Source of the DNA: Gammaproteobacteria bacterium
GTDB taxonomy: Bacteria; Pseudomonadota; Gammaproteobacteria; Burkholderiales; Burkholderiaceae_C
Assembly: GCA_025359085.1 (NCBI GenBank)
Contig: JANYHL010000035.1
Location: 1-59,623 of the forward strand
Direction of reading: 5' to 3'
Length of the DNA stretch: 59,623 bases
The translations under genes were made by a program, and so were the position numbers. This document shows, in pieces, positions 34,795 to 43,259 of this stretch (positions within the stretch are counted from its first letter, which is position 1; the number at the start of each line of letters is the position of its first letter). The notes below the pieces were generated by a model. That model saw only the letters and a program-made list of their open reading frames with translations. It made no database searches and had not been told where the DNA came from.

Positions 34795-35187
34795 ATGATT
34801 GGTGAATGGAACAATGGTACCGGCCGTCGCAAATCGAGCGTCGCCCGTGTTTTCCTGAAAAAAGGCTCCGGCCAGATCGTGGTCAATGGCAAGGCAATTG
34901 ACAAATTCTTTGGCCGTGCAACGTCCATCATGATTTGCAAGCAACCTCTGTTGCTGACCAACCATGCTGAAACGTTTGACATCATGGTCAACGTGGCCGG
35001 TGGTGGTGAGTCGGGTCAAGCCGGCGCGGTGCGTCACGGCATTACCCGTGCCCTGATCGACTACGATGCCACGCTCAAGCCGGAGCTGAGCAAAGCTGGT
35101 TTCGTCACGCGTGATGCGCGTGAAGTGGAACGTAAGAAAGTGGGCTTCCACGGTGCACGTCGCCGTAAACAGTTCAGCAAGCGTTAA
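34795..35187 (+). CDS. rpsI: 30S ribosomal protein S9
   Basis: A 130-residue S9 of the small-subunit head, with its C-terminal tail reaching the P site. The start at 34795 follows AAGGAG and gives [42 protein letters not shown] and the basic end [11 protein letters not shown] are characteristic. A longer in-frame start inside rplM is not credible. A strong terminator follows. Confidence 0.98.
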   Translation: MIGEWNNGTGRRKSSVARVFLKKGSGQIVVNGKAIDKFFGRATSIMICKQPLLLTNHAETFDIMVNVAGGGESGQAGAVRHGITRALIDYDATLKPELSKAGFVTRDAREVERKKVGFHGARRRKQFSKR

Positions 35188-35201
35188 TTTTCATTTTTCG
35201 C

Positions 35202-35256
35202 TGCAACATGTTGCAAAACAGCCGCCAGAATGCAAATTTTGGCGGCTGTTTTCTTT
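35202..35256 (+). terminator. Intrinsic terminator after rpsI
   Basis: AAAACAGCCGCCA (35215-35227) pairs perfectly with TGGCGGCTGTTTT (35240-35252) across a 12-base loop, with a T run at the end. A perfect palindrome TGCAACATGTTGCA (35202-35215) directly precedes it. Confidence 0.85.
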
Positions 35257-35278
35257 CTGACGGCCGGTTTTCCCCCTG

Positions 35279-36004
35279 ATGCGCCTGCGCTTACTCATTC
35301 GCCGCCTGACGGTCAGCGCGCCGCGCATGGCGGTGCGCAGCGCCATGCCCTGGCCCTTGCGTTGGCTGGCACTGGCGATTGTTTTTGGTTTTTGCGCCGC
35401 TATTGCGTTGTGGGCGTTCGAGTTTGGCAAAGACATTGCCGGACTGGAGCGCGGTAACAAAGAACAACTCCGCCAAACCCAGGCTGAACTGGCGGCCCTG
35501 CATGACGAGCTGGTGACGGTCAAGACCGCGCGGGACCAGGCCCAGTCGGTTGCCAACACGGTGGATACTTTGCTGACCACGGAAAAGGTGGCGCAAGAAA
35601 AATTGCTGGCCCAGAATAAGCAGCTCGAAGTCGAGAACCGCAGTTTGCGTGATGACCTGGGGTTTTTTGAGAAGCTCATTCCGGCGGCGGGTGGCGGGAT
35701 CGCGATCCGTGGCTTGCAGGCCGAGTTGCGCAACGGGCGTGAAATGAAATGGCAAGTGTTGGTGATTCAGGCCAACAAAAATGCGCCGGAGTTCAATGGG
35801 CAACTGGAGTTGAGCTTTATCGGCCTGCTCAATGGTAAGCCGTGGCTGGCCACTTTACCGGGTGGCGCGCAGGCGTTCAAGCTGAAACAATATGGTCGAA
35901 TGGAAGGTGTTTTTGAGCTGCCCGCGCAAGTCGTGGTCAAGAGCCTGAGCGCCAAGGTGCTGCAGGGTTCAGTGGTTAAATCGGTGCAATCCATCAAGTT
36001 ATAG
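35279..36004 (+). CDS. DUF6776-type membrane-anchored coiled-coil protein
   Basis: A 241-residue protein with one N-terminal transmembrane segment (about residues 27-47, LRWLALAIVFGFCAAIALWAF), a periplasmic coiled coil (about 50-130: EQLRQTQAELAALHDELV, EKLLAQNKQLEVENRSLRDD) and a C-terminal beta-rich domain (GGIAIRGLQAEL, WQVLVIQANKNAPEFNGQLEL). Homologues occupy this same place before the bactofilin gene in Burkholderiales. A role in the cell envelope together with bactofilin is plausible but unproven. Confidence 0.75.
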   Translation: MRLRLLIRRLTVSAPRMAVRSAMPWPLRWLALAIVFGFCAAIALWAFEFGKDIAGLERGNKEQLRQTQAELAALHDELVTVKTARDQAQSVANTVDTLLTTEKVAQEKLLAQNKQLEVENRSLRDDLGFFEKLIPAAGGGIAIRGLQAELRNGREMKWQVLVIQANKNAPEFNGQLELSFIGLLNGKPWLATLPGGAQAFKLKQYGRMEGVFELPAQVVVKSLSAKVLQGSVVKSVQSIKL

Positions 36005-36040
36005 TTCAGCGCTGCGGATGAAAAATTTCAGGAGAAAAAC

Positions 36041-36442
36041 GTGTTCAACAAGAAAAAACAACCCCCCATCAAAAGCCTGATTGCCGAAGGCAGTCAGATT
36101 GACGGCAATATCAGCTTTGCCGATGGTTTGCGCATCGATGGCGCGATTGTTGGCAACCTGTATGCCAAAACCGACAAAGCCAGTATTCTGGTGATTTCGG
36201 AGTCCGCCACGGTGATTGGCGAGATTCATGCTGATCACGTCATCATCAACGGCTCTGTCAAAGGGCCGGTGCATGCGCGGGTCATGCTGGAACTGCAGCC
36301 CAAGGCACGCATACAAGGCGATGTGCACTATGCGGCGCTGGAGATGCACCAGGGCGCCATCATTGCCGGGCAGTTGGGCCCGCTGGTGGGCGTTGGGGCG
36401 GAGGAAAAGCCCATACTGAAATTAGCAGCAAACAACGCCTGA
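36041..36442 (+). CDS. Bactofilin (polymer-forming cytoskeletal protein)
   Basis: A 133-residue bactofilin that polymerises into non-nucleotide-dependent filaments. A short tail (MFNKKKQPP, often membrane-binding) precedes the right-handed beta-helix: SLIAEGSQIDGNISFADGLR, IDGAIVGNLYA, VIGEIHADHVIINGSVKGPV, LELQPKARIQGDVHYAALEM. The start is GTG at 36041 with AGGAGA before it. It follows the coiled-coil membrane protein gene by 36 bases; the two may act in envelope shape or peptidoglycan work together with the M23 peptidase encoded further on. Confidence 0.93.
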   Translation: MFNKKKQPPIKSLIAEGSQIDGNISFADGLRIDGAIVGNLYAKTDKASILVISESATVIGEIHADHVIINGSVKGPVHARVMLELQPKARIQGDVHYAALEMHQGAIIAGQLGPLVGVGAEEKPILKLAANNA

Positions 36443-36499
36443 CTGAATGGTTGAGCAAATTGCGTTAGTATTCCTTCACTTAATTTAACGGAGAAATCC

Positions 36500-36862
36500 A
36501 TGAGCGCCGTCGCACAAACCAGCCAGACCGAAATGCCAAGCCCGATTCTCTTCACCGACAGTGCGGCCGCCAAAGTAGCCGATCTGATTGCCGAAGAGGG
36601 AAACCCCGACCTGAAACTGCGCGTGTTCGTGCAGGGTGGCGGCTGTTCCGGCTTTCAGTATGGTTTCACGTTTGATGAAATCACCAATGAAGACGACACC
36701 ACCATGACCAAGAATGGTGTGTCCTTGTTGATTGATGCCATGAGCTACCAGTATCTGGTGGGGGCCGAGATTGATTACAAAGAAGACCTGGAAGGGGCCC
36801 AGTTTGTCATCAAGAACCCCAATGCCACCACCACCTGTGGCTGCGGATCGAGCTTCTCTTAA
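36500..36862 (+). CDS. erpA: Iron-sulfur cluster insertion protein ErpA
   Basis: A 120-residue A-type carrier that hands [4Fe-4S] or [2Fe-2S] clusters to apo-enzymes. The three cluster cysteines are present: Cys49 in [11 protein letters not shown] and Cys113/Cys115 in [10 protein letters not shown]. The N-terminal block [27 protein letters not shown] is ErpA-like. The start at 36500 follows ACGGAG. The placement between the bactofilin gene and anmK is common in Burkholderiales. Confidence 0.96.
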   Translation: MSAVAQTSQTEMPSPILFTDSAAAKVADLIAEEGNPDLKLRVFVQGGGCSGFQYGFTFDEITNEDDTTMTKNGVSLLIDAMSYQYLVGAEIDYKEDLEGAQFVIKNPNATTTCGCGSSFS

Positions 36863-36883
36863 GGGGTTGCGGGGGTCGCCCGG

Positions 36884-38041
36884 TCAGGCCGGGTAGATCG
36901 CACCCAGGATACGGGCGCCGCTGGCGCCCGTTACTTTTTCCAGGTTTGACGTTTTATTTAACAACGTATTGCGTGCCAGCCAGGCAAAAGCGGCGGCTTC
37001 CACTTGCAAGGGTGGTAAACCGTGGGCTTGCGAAGAGATCACTTGCACCCCTGGCAGCAGGGCCTGCAGTCGCGCCATCAGGTGGCGGTTGAACACGCCG
37101 CCGCCGCATACAATCAGGGTGTTGCTCTCGGAACCATAGCGCTTGACGCAGGTGGCACAAACGCTGGCCGTCAGTTCGGTGAGTGTGGCCTGCACATCCA
37201 CCGGCGCCAGAGAGGTGAATTTTTCAAGTTTCCAGGTCAGCCAGCCGACGTTGAACAGGTCGCGCCCCGTGCTTTTCGGCGCGGACTGCGCAAAGTACGG
37301 CTCATCCAGCAAGGCAGCCAAAAGTTCGCCGTGCACGCGCCCAGCTGCGGCCCAGGCGCCGTCGGCGTCAAAAGGTTGACCAATGTGCTGCTGGCACCAC
37401 GCGTCCATCAAGGCGTTGCCGGGGCCGCAGTCAAAACCCAGCACGTCGTTGCCGTGAAAAGAAGACGCTGGGTCTCCTGCTGACGACGCCGGGGCGGGGG
37501 AAGGACCTAACACGGTCAGGTTGGACATGCCGCCCAAATTGAGCACGGCCAGCGTTTGGTCCGGCTGCGAGAATGCCGATTGGTGGAAAGCCGGTACCAG
37601 CGGTGCGCCCTGGCCGCCAGCGGCCACATCGCGGCTGCGGAAATCGGCGACCACCTGGATGCCAGTCAGCTCGGCCAGCAGGGCCGGGTTATTGAGCTGC
37701 AGGGTGTAGCCGGTGCCATCAAAGGACTGCGGCTGATGTCGCACCGTCTGGCCATGGGCGCCAATAGCCGCCACGGCGGTGTGCTGGATGCCCGCCAAGT
37801 CAAGCAACTGGGCCACAACGTGGGCATAGACGCGCACCAGGGCATTGGCGGCCAGTGCCGCGCGGTGCAATTCATTGGCGCCGGGCGTGTTGAGGGCCAA
37901 TAATTCGTCGGACAAGGCGGTCGACAAAGGCGCATTGACATGCGCTAAGACGCGCAGCTGCGGGTCAGAAAAATCAACCAGTACGCCGTCCACCCCGTCC
38001 AGTGAGGTGCCAGACATTAGACCGATAAAGATTTTAGTCAT
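36884..38041 (-). CDS. anmK: Anhydro-N-acetylmuramic acid kinase
   Basis: A 385-residue ASKHA-fold kinase that opens and phosphorylates 1,6-anhydroMurNAc during peptidoglycan recycling. Motifs: FIGLMSGTSLDGVDGVLVDF at the N-terminus, AIGAHGQTVRHQP, VADFRSRDVAAGGQGAPLVP, VLNLGGMSNLTVL, FDCGPGNALMDAW and, near the end, LIVCGGGVFNRHLMARL. It is co-directional with the M23 peptidase gene 25 bases upstream, so recycling and wall hydrolysis are linked here. Confidence 0.97.
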   Translation of the reverse strand: MTKIFIGLMSGTSLDGVDGVLVDFSDPQLRVLAHVNAPLSTALSDELLALNTPGANELHRAALAANALVRVYAHVVAQLLDLAGIQHTAVAAIGAHGQTVRHQPQSFDGTGYTLQLNNPALLAELTGIQVVADFRSRDVAAGGQGAPLVPAFHQSAFSQPDQTLAVLNLGGMSNLTVLGPSPAPASSAGDPASSFHGNDVLGFDCGPGNALMDAWCQQHIGQPFDADGAWAAAGRVHGELLAALLDEPYFAQSAPKSTGRDLFNVGWLTWKLEKFTSLAPVDVQATLTELTASVCATCVKRYGSESNTLIVCGGGVFNRHLMARLQALLPGVQVISSQAHGLPPLQVEAAAFAWLARNTLLNKTSNLEKVTGASGARILGAIYPA

Positions 38042-38066
38042 GCCCTATGACAGACAGACAACTCGC

Positions 38067-39464
38067 CTACTGCGCGCGGCTTTGTAGCATCGACGCAGCT
38101 GATGCGAGTGCAACCCGGTTTTGCGCGGCGAGTTGGGCAAAAGCAGGCTTCGCGGAATTTGATAGAGGTGATGTGACGTTTTCACGGGCAATGTTCTGCG
38201 GATCCGTGTAGACGCCATTGATACGGTATTCAAAATGCAAATGCGGCCCGGTGGCCCAACCGGTGGCACCGACGGCGCCGATGTTCTGCCCCTGGCTGAC
38301 GCTCTCGCCCCGGCGCACATTGATCCGGCTCAAGTGGGCATAGACCGTTTTGTAGTTATTGCGGTGTTGCAGGATGATGACATTGCCGTAGCCGTTTTGT
38401 ACCCCGGCAAAATCAACCACGCCATCGCCCACGCTGCGTACCGCGGTGCCGGTAGGAGCGCCGTAGTCCACGCCTTGGTGCGCGCGCATGACTTTCAAAA
38501 TGGGATGCATACGCATTTTGAAGCCGCTGGTGACGCGGGAGAATTCCATCGGGGAGGCCAGAAAGGCGCGGCGCAGGCTTTGGCCGTCCAGCGTGTAGTA
38601 ACCGCCCTTGTTGCGGGCGTTGGCAGCGCCAGCACTGCTGGCCGTCACGGCCGCACCCGGCGTCGGCTCCTGGAACCACATTGTTTGAAAGCTCTTGCCG
38701 TTGTTGACGAATTCGGCGCTCAGTACACGACCGGTGCGCAGCGGTTCGCCGTCGCCTTCCAGGGTTTCGTAGACCACCGAAAAGCGGTCGCCTTTGCGCA
38801 GGGCGCGATGGAAATCGATGTCGCCGGCAAAAATCTCAGCCATTTGGGTCGCAATGACGTCCGGAATTTTCGCATCGTCGGTGGCGGCAAACAATGAACT
38901 TTGAATGGTGCCGCTGGCCAGGCGACTAGTGACGGTGAGCGCTGCCGACTCGATGCGCGACACAAAGCCCTGTGCTGTTTTTTCCAGCACCAGCCGGTTG
39001 AACTTGCCGTCGGTGTCGCTGGTCCAGCGGGCGCTGAGTTTGAGCAAGCTGTTGCGCTCGCTGGTCTCAACGGTCACCGTGCGGCCACTGCGTCCAAACA
39101 GGACCTGCCGCGCGCTGGCATCCGAGCGCAGGAATCCGGCGGCGGCGGCGTCATCCACGCCCAGGCGCTTGAGCAAGGTGTCGGCGGTATCGGTGGAGCG
39201 GGTCAGGTCTGATCTGAACAGCTTGAGGGCCTGCAGGTCCAGGTCAGCCGGAACACTGACTGGCAACGCCTGTACTGGTTCCAGCACTTCGCGTACCGGT
39301 AATTCGGCGGCATCGGGCGCAAACGAGGCGACGGCAAAGGCGCCACCACCACCGCTGAGCAGCACGGCCGCGATGACGGCAATAATACGTTTAGGATGCT
39401 GATGGATGATCTGGTTGGAAACCGTCAATAAGGCATTTCCAGCGCCAAGTAGGCTGTTTATCAA
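38067..39464 (-). CDS. M23 family metallopeptidase (murein endopeptidase)
   Basis: A 465-residue LytM/M23 protein anchored by an N-terminal membrane segment (about residues 26-50, RIIAVIAAVLLSGGGGAFAV). A degenerate middle part (about 130-310) resembles the SH3/opacity-like region of the MepM/ShyA type. The peptidase domain has zinc ligands in RMHPILKVMRAHQGVDYGAP (HxxxD) and GPHLHFEYRING (HxH). No LysM motif was clear. The reading frame opens at a TTG (39464); no better ATG was found. It shares a 137-base divergent region with tyrS. Confidence 0.9.
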   Translation of the reverse strand: MINSLLGAGNALLTVSNQIIHQHPKRIIAVIAAVLLSGGGGAFAVASFAPDAAELPVREVLEPVQALPVSVPADLDLQALKLFRSDLTRSTDTADTLLKRLGVDDAAAAGFLRSDASARQVLFGRSGRTVTVETSERNSLLKLSARWTSDTDGKFNRLVLEKTAQGFVSRIESAALTVTSRLASGTIQSSLFAATDDAKIPDVIATQMAEIFAGDIDFHRALRKGDRFSVVYETLEGDGEPLRTGRVLSAEFVNNGKSFQTMWFQEPTPGAAVTASSAGAANARNKGGYYTLDGQSLRRAFLASPMEFSRVTSGFKMRMHPILKVMRAHQGVDYGAPTGTAVRSVGDGVVDFAGVQNGYGNVIILQHRNNYKTVYAHLSRINVRRGESVSQGQNIGAVGATGWATGPHLHFEYRINGVYTDPQNIARENVTSPLSNSAKPAFAQLAAQNRVALASAASMLQSRAQ

Positions 39465-39601
39465 AACAAGTAGTCCAGGTAAAGGTTGTTATGTGCGCAA
39501 CCGAACAGACAGGAAGCTTGTGCCTGGCGAATTAAACTCAGACACTTGAGAAAACGCAAAGTATAACGTCGCCTCGTTTCCCGACATCCTGAATAACCCT
39601 T

Positions 39602-40846
39602 ATGAATCAAGCTGCTATTCCCCTTTTTTCTGTAACAGACCGTGTCCGCCAGGCGCTCGCAGTGACTCTGCGCGGCTGTGAAGAGTTGATCCCGCAAGAC
39701 GACTGGGTCAAAAAACTGGCCCGCGCCGAGTCCACCGGCGTGCCGCTGCGCATCAAGCTGGGGCTCGACCCGACCGCGCCTGACATCCACCTTGGCCACA
39801 CGGTGGTGCTCAACAAAATGCGCCAGTTGCAGGACTTGGGTCACACCGTGATCTTTCTGATTGGCGACTTCACCACCCTGATCGGCGACCCGTCTGGCCG
39901 CAACACCACGCGCCCGCCCTTGAGTCGGGAACAAATCGAGGTCAACGCCCAGACCTACTATCGTCAGGCCTCGATGGTGCTCGATCCGTCCAAAACCGAG
40001 ATTCGCTATAACAGCGAGTGGGGTGACACCTTGGGATCGCGCGGCATGATCGAGCTGGCGGCAAAGTACACGGTGGCCCGCATGATGGAGCGCAACGACT
40101 TTCATGACCGCTTCAAGGCCGGCCAGTCGATCAGCGTGCACGAGTTTCTGTACCCCTTGATGCAGGGCTATGACTCCGTGGCTTTGCGCAGCGACCTGGA
40201 GTTGGGTGGCACGGATCAAAAATTCAACCTGTTGATGGGGCGTCATTTGCAGGCCGAATACGGCCAGGAGCCGCAGTGCATTCTGACCATGCCGCTGCTT
40301 GAAGGGCTCGACGGCATCGAGAAAATGTCAAAAAGCAAAGGCAACTACATTGGCATCAGCGAAGACGCCAACACCATGTTTGCCAAAGTTTTGAGCATTT
40401 CGGATGTGCTGATGTGGCGTTGGTACACCTTGCTCAGTTTTCAGAGCGAGGCCGACATTGCCGCCCTCAAAGCCGAGGTGGCGGCCGGGCGCAATCCGAA
40501 AGACGCCAAGGTGGCGCTGGCCAAGGAGATCACGGCGCGCTTTCACTCCGCCGCTGCGGCCGAAGCCGCCGAGCAGGATTTCATCAACCGCAGCAAGGGC
40601 GGCGTGCCTGACGAGATTGCCGACGTGGCCGTGTCGCTGGGCGACGGTGGCGCCCCCCTTGGCATCGGCGCTTTGCTGAAGCTGGCCGGTCTGGCGGCGT
40701 CCAGTGGGGAAGGCAACCGGCTGATTGACGGCGGCGGGGTGCGCATCGACACCAGTGTGGTCAGTGACAAAGGCCTGAAGCTGGGTGCGGGCACCTACGT
40801 GGTGCAGGTGGGCAAGCGCAAGTTTGCCCGGGTCACGCTCGGGTAA
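39602..40846 (+). CDS. tyrS: Tyrosyl-tRNA synthetase
   Basis: A 414-residue class I synthetase of the TyrZ-like bacterial subgroup. The HIGH-type motif is [13 protein letters not shown], the KMSKS loop is [14 protein letters not shown], and a C-terminal S4 RNA-binding domain ([32 protein letters not shown]) completes it. A TATAAC minus-10-like box lies at 39562-39567. Confidence 0.97.
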   Translation: MNQAAIPLFSVTDRVRQALAVTLRGCEELIPQDDWVKKLARAESTGVPLRIKLGLDPTAPDIHLGHTVVLNKMRQLQDLGHTVIFLIGDFTTLIGDPSGRNTTRPPLSREQIEVNAQTYYRQASMVLDPSKTEIRYNSEWGDTLGSRGMIELAAKYTVARMMERNDFHDRFKAGQSISVHEFLYPLMQGYDSVALRSDLELGGTDQKFNLLMGRHLQAEYGQEPQCILTMPLLEGLDGIEKMSKSKGNYIGISEDANTMFAKVLSISDVLMWRWYTLLSFQSEADIAALKAEVAAGRNPKDAKVALAKEITARFHSAAAAEAAEQDFINRSKGGVPDEIADVAVSLGDGGAPLGIGALLKLAGLAASSGEGNRLIDGGGVRIDTSVVSDKGLKLGAGTYVVQVGKRKFARVTLG

Positions 40847-40852
40847 GCCGCC

Positions 40853-41767
40853 ATGTCTTTTATTCCCGAGCGATTTTTAACGCCGCAGCGCCTGTTGCTG
40901 GCTTCGGTGGTGGTGGCCTTCATCACCATCACACTCAAGACGCTGGCCTGGTACATCACCGATTCGGTCGGTTTGTTGTCAGACGCGATGGAGTCGCTGG
41001 TGAACCTGGCCAGCGCCATATTTGGCTTGCTGATGGTGACCATTGCGCAGCGCCCGGCGGACGACGACCACCCCTACGGCCACCACAAGGCCGAATATTT
41101 CTCCAGCGGTTTTGAGGGCGTATTGATCATGGTGGCGGCCATGGGCATTGTCTGGGCCGCCGGCCATCGGCTGCTGAACCCGCAACCGATCGAGCAAGTC
41201 GGCTGGGGCTTGGCCTTGTCGGTCATCAGCTCGGCCTTGAATGGCTGGCTGGCCTGGGTGATGTTTCGCGCCGCCAAGGTGCACCGTTCGATCGCGCTCG
41301 ACGCCGATGCGCGGCATCTGGTCACCGATGTCTGGACCTCGGTCGGCGTGGTGGTCGGCATCACCGCTGTGGCCCTGACGGGTTGGCTCTGGCTCGACCC
41401 GGTGGTGGCGATTGGTGTCGCGCTCAATATCTTGTGGGAAGGTGGGCACCTGATGTGGCGCTCGTCGCAAGGGCTGATGGACGAGGCGGTGGAGCCCGAG
41501 GTGCTGCACCAAATCCAGCAAACGCTGGCCGACTTTGACCACCACACCATCCGCTTTGACCATGTAACCACGCGTCGCTCGGGCCAGCGCCGTTTTGTCG
41601 ATCTGCACATGCACATGCCCGCCAGCTGGTCGCTCGGGCGCGCGGCTGCCGTGCGCACCAGCGTGGAGCAGGCGCTGATGAGCGCCGTGCCGGGGCTGCG
41701 CGCCACCATCCAGCTCTTGCCCACCGACGTGGAAGCGCATTTTGACGACAAGCGGGATTTGATATGA
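40853..41767 (+). CDS. Cation diffusion facilitator (CDF) metal transporter
   Basis: A 304-residue CDF exporter of divalent metals (zinc, iron, cobalt or manganese) in exchange for protons. About six membrane segments; the first metal site motif is LLSDAMESLVNL (DxxxS/D region), followed by RPADDDHPYGHHKAEYFSSG. The second site is SIALDADARHLVTDVWTSVGV (HxxxD). The cytoplasmic C-terminal domain has VTTRRSGQRRFVDLHMHMP. It starts six bases after tyrS. Metal specificity is not readable by eye. Confidence 0.93.
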   Translation: MSFIPERFLTPQRLLLASVVVAFITITLKTLAWYITDSVGLLSDAMESLVNLASAIFGLLMVTIAQRPADDDHPYGHHKAEYFSSGFEGVLIMVAAMGIVWAAGHRLLNPQPIEQVGWGLALSVISSALNGWLAWVMFRAAKVHRSIALDADARHLVTDVWTSVGVVVGITAVALTGWLWLDPVVAIGVALNILWEGGHLMWRSSQGLMDEAVEPEVLHQIQQTLADFDHHTIRFDHVTTRRSGQRRFVDLHMHMPASWSLGRAAAVRTSVEQALMSAVPGLRATIQLLPTDVEAHFDDKRDLI

Positions 41768-41795
41768 CACGGCCGCCCCGTTGGCGCAGGGCCCC

Positions 41796-41933
41796 ATGAT
41801 CGCCGTGCTGCAGACTGGCCAGTTTGGCGCCAATATGCAGGTGCATCTGGTGAACGCCGGCCCGGTAACAATCCTCTTGCGCCGGGCGCCATCCGTCGGC
41901 CGGGCTCAAAATAATATATTTAATAGCTACTAA
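41796..41933 (+). pseudogene. C-terminal remnant of D-aminoacyl-tRNA deacylase (dtd)
   Basis: The frame encodes VLQTGQFGANMQVHLVNAGP followed by VTILLRRAP. This matches the end of Dtd, where the family has TGxFGADMxVxLVNDGPVTxxL. The N-terminal two thirds, including the SQFTL active site, are absent. The frame then runs into the dispersed repeat at 41908 and stops there (NIFNSY). It is a 45-codon relic of a gene that removes D-amino acids from tRNA, trapped between the CDF gene and coq7. Confidence 0.7.
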
Positions 41934-41967
41934 CTCAATGCTGACAGGGGCTAGAGCCGAATTTAAT
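41908..41967 (+). repeat. Dispersed repeat, copy upstream of coq7
   Basis: AATATATTTAATAGCTACTA is followed by GCTGACAGGGGCTAGAGCCG, the repeat tail. It ends the dtd remnant frame and lies just ahead of the coq7 ribosome site. Confidence 0.7.
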
Positions 41968-41991
41968 CGATATTTTTGTGAAGGATGCCGG

Positions 41992-42624
41992 ATGCTGAAC
42001 AACTTGCAAGACCGTTTTTTTACCACCTGTGATGCCGCCCTGCGCACGCTGTTTGTCACGCCCCATGCCGAGCGGGCGTGTCCGACCTTGCCGGGCGAGG
42101 CCACCGAGTTGACGGACGCTGAAAAAGCCCGGTCCGGCGCGCTGATGCGCGTCAACCACGTCGGCGAGGTGTGTGCCCAGGCGCTCTACACCGCGCAGGC
42201 CTTCGCCACCAACAACGAAGCCTTGCGCGCCCATTACGCCAAAGCCAGCGCCGATGAAACCAACCATCTGGCCTGGACCCAACAGCGCCTGGATGAGCTG
42301 GGCGCGCGCCCGTCCTTGCTCAACCCCTTGTGGTACGGCGCCGCCTTTGGCCTGGGCCTGCTGGCCGGGCGCCTGGGCGACGCGATCAGCCTGGGCTTTG
42401 TGGTGGAGACCGAAAACCAGGTGGAAGCGCATCTGGAGAGCCACCTGAGCCTGCTGCCCGCCAATGACCACGCCTCGCGCGCCATCGTGGCGCAGATGAA
42501 GGACGACGAGATGCGCCACGCGGTTGATGCGAAAAAAGCCGGGGCCGCGGCGCTGCCGCCGCCCGTGAAAAGCCTGATGAGCGCGGCCGCCCGGGTGATG
42601 ACGACGGTGGCGCACCGGATCTAA
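41992..42624 (+). CDS. coq7: Demethoxyubiquinone hydroxylase Coq7
   Basis: A 210-residue di-iron monooxygenase that hydroxylates demethoxyubiquinone late in ubiquinone synthesis. The start at 41992 follows GAAGGA. Iron ligands lie in LMRVNHVGEVCAQALY (E and ExxH-type pattern), ADETNHLAWTQQRLDELG (ExxH), VETENQVEAHLESHL and MKDDEMRHAVDAKKAG (ExxH). The hydrophobic loop WYGAAFGLGLLAGRLGDAI binds the membrane. The longer frame from 41938 is read through repeat DNA and is not credible. Confidence 0.96.
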   Translation: MLNNLQDRFFTTCDAALRTLFVTPHAERACPTLPGEATELTDAEKARSGALMRVNHVGEVCAQALYTAQAFATNNEALRAHYAKASADETNHLAWTQQRLDELGARPSLLNPLWYGAAFGLGLLAGRLGDAISLGFVVETENQVEAHLESHLSLLPANDHASRAIVAQMKDDEMRHAVDAKKAGAAALPPPVKSLMSAAARVMTTVAHRI

Positions 42625-42659
42625 CTCTTATGGCTCGGCCATGACCTCGAATGATGAAG

Positions 42660-42712
42660 CCGTTCGCCCTGAGTCTGTCGAAGAGGTGGTTCGACAAGCT
42701 CACCACGAACGG
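42660..42712. repeat. CCGTTCG...TGTCGAA inverted repeat (REP-like), copy 2
   Basis: Arms 42660-42682 and 42690-42712 both begin CCGTTCG and end TGTCGAA when read inward; 18 of 23 positions can pair. It lies in the 102-base gap between convergent coq7 and the OsmC gene and could end both transcripts. Confidence 0.75.
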
Positions 42713-42726
42713 TATTTCACGTTAAC

Positions 42727-43176
42727 TTAAGCCTCCCGCACCTCAAAACTGGTCGTTATGTCAGCGGTCTTGGCCAGCATGATGCTGGCCGAGCAATATT
42801 TGTCGTGGCTCATGGCAATCGCGCGCTCCACGGCGGCGCCGGGGAGGCCTTGGCCCGACACGGTGAAGTGCATGTTGATGCGGGTGAATACCTTGGGGTC
42901 AACCTCGGCCCGCTCCGCCGTGAGCTTGACCGTGCAGCCGGTCACCTGGTGGCGGCCGCGCTTCAAGATCAGCACCACGTCGTACGCCGTGCAGCCCCCG
43001 GTGCCCGCCAGCACCAGCTCCAGCGGGCGCGGCGCCAGATTCAGGCCACCGTTTTCCGGTTGGGCCGCGTCCGGTGCGCCGTCCATCACCAAGCTGTGGC
43101 CGCTGCCGGTTTCGGCCAAAAAACCCATGCCGGAGCGCGTGCCCAAAGCGCCGGTCCAACTGACTGTGCATTCCAT
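42727..43176 (-). CDS. OsmC/Ohr family protein (YhfA-like)
   Basis: A 149-residue OsmC-fold protein, a family of thiol-dependent peroxidases and related enzymes. MDGAPDAAQPENGGLNLAPR, the block PLELVLAGTGGCTAYDVVLIL with the conserved cysteine, and the C-terminal SHDKYCSASIMLAKTADIT with the second cysteine match the YhfA branch. The start at 43176 has AAGGTGGG upstream; a GTG at 43188 is an alternative. Expressed divergently from ilvA. Confidence 0.9.
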   Translation of the reverse strand: MECTVSWTGALGTRSGMGFLAETGSGHSLVMDGAPDAAQPENGGLNLAPRPLELVLAGTGGCTAYDVVLILKRGRHQVTGCTVKLTAERAEVDPKVFTRINMHFTVSGQGLPGAAVERAIAMSHDKYCSASIMLAKTADITTSFEVREA

Positions 43177-43259
43177 GTTATTGCCCACCTTGTGCTTTAA
43201 AAACTGAAGATTGTCGCTGCAGCCAGACGTTTATCATTGACGGCTACGCAAAGCCCCCT

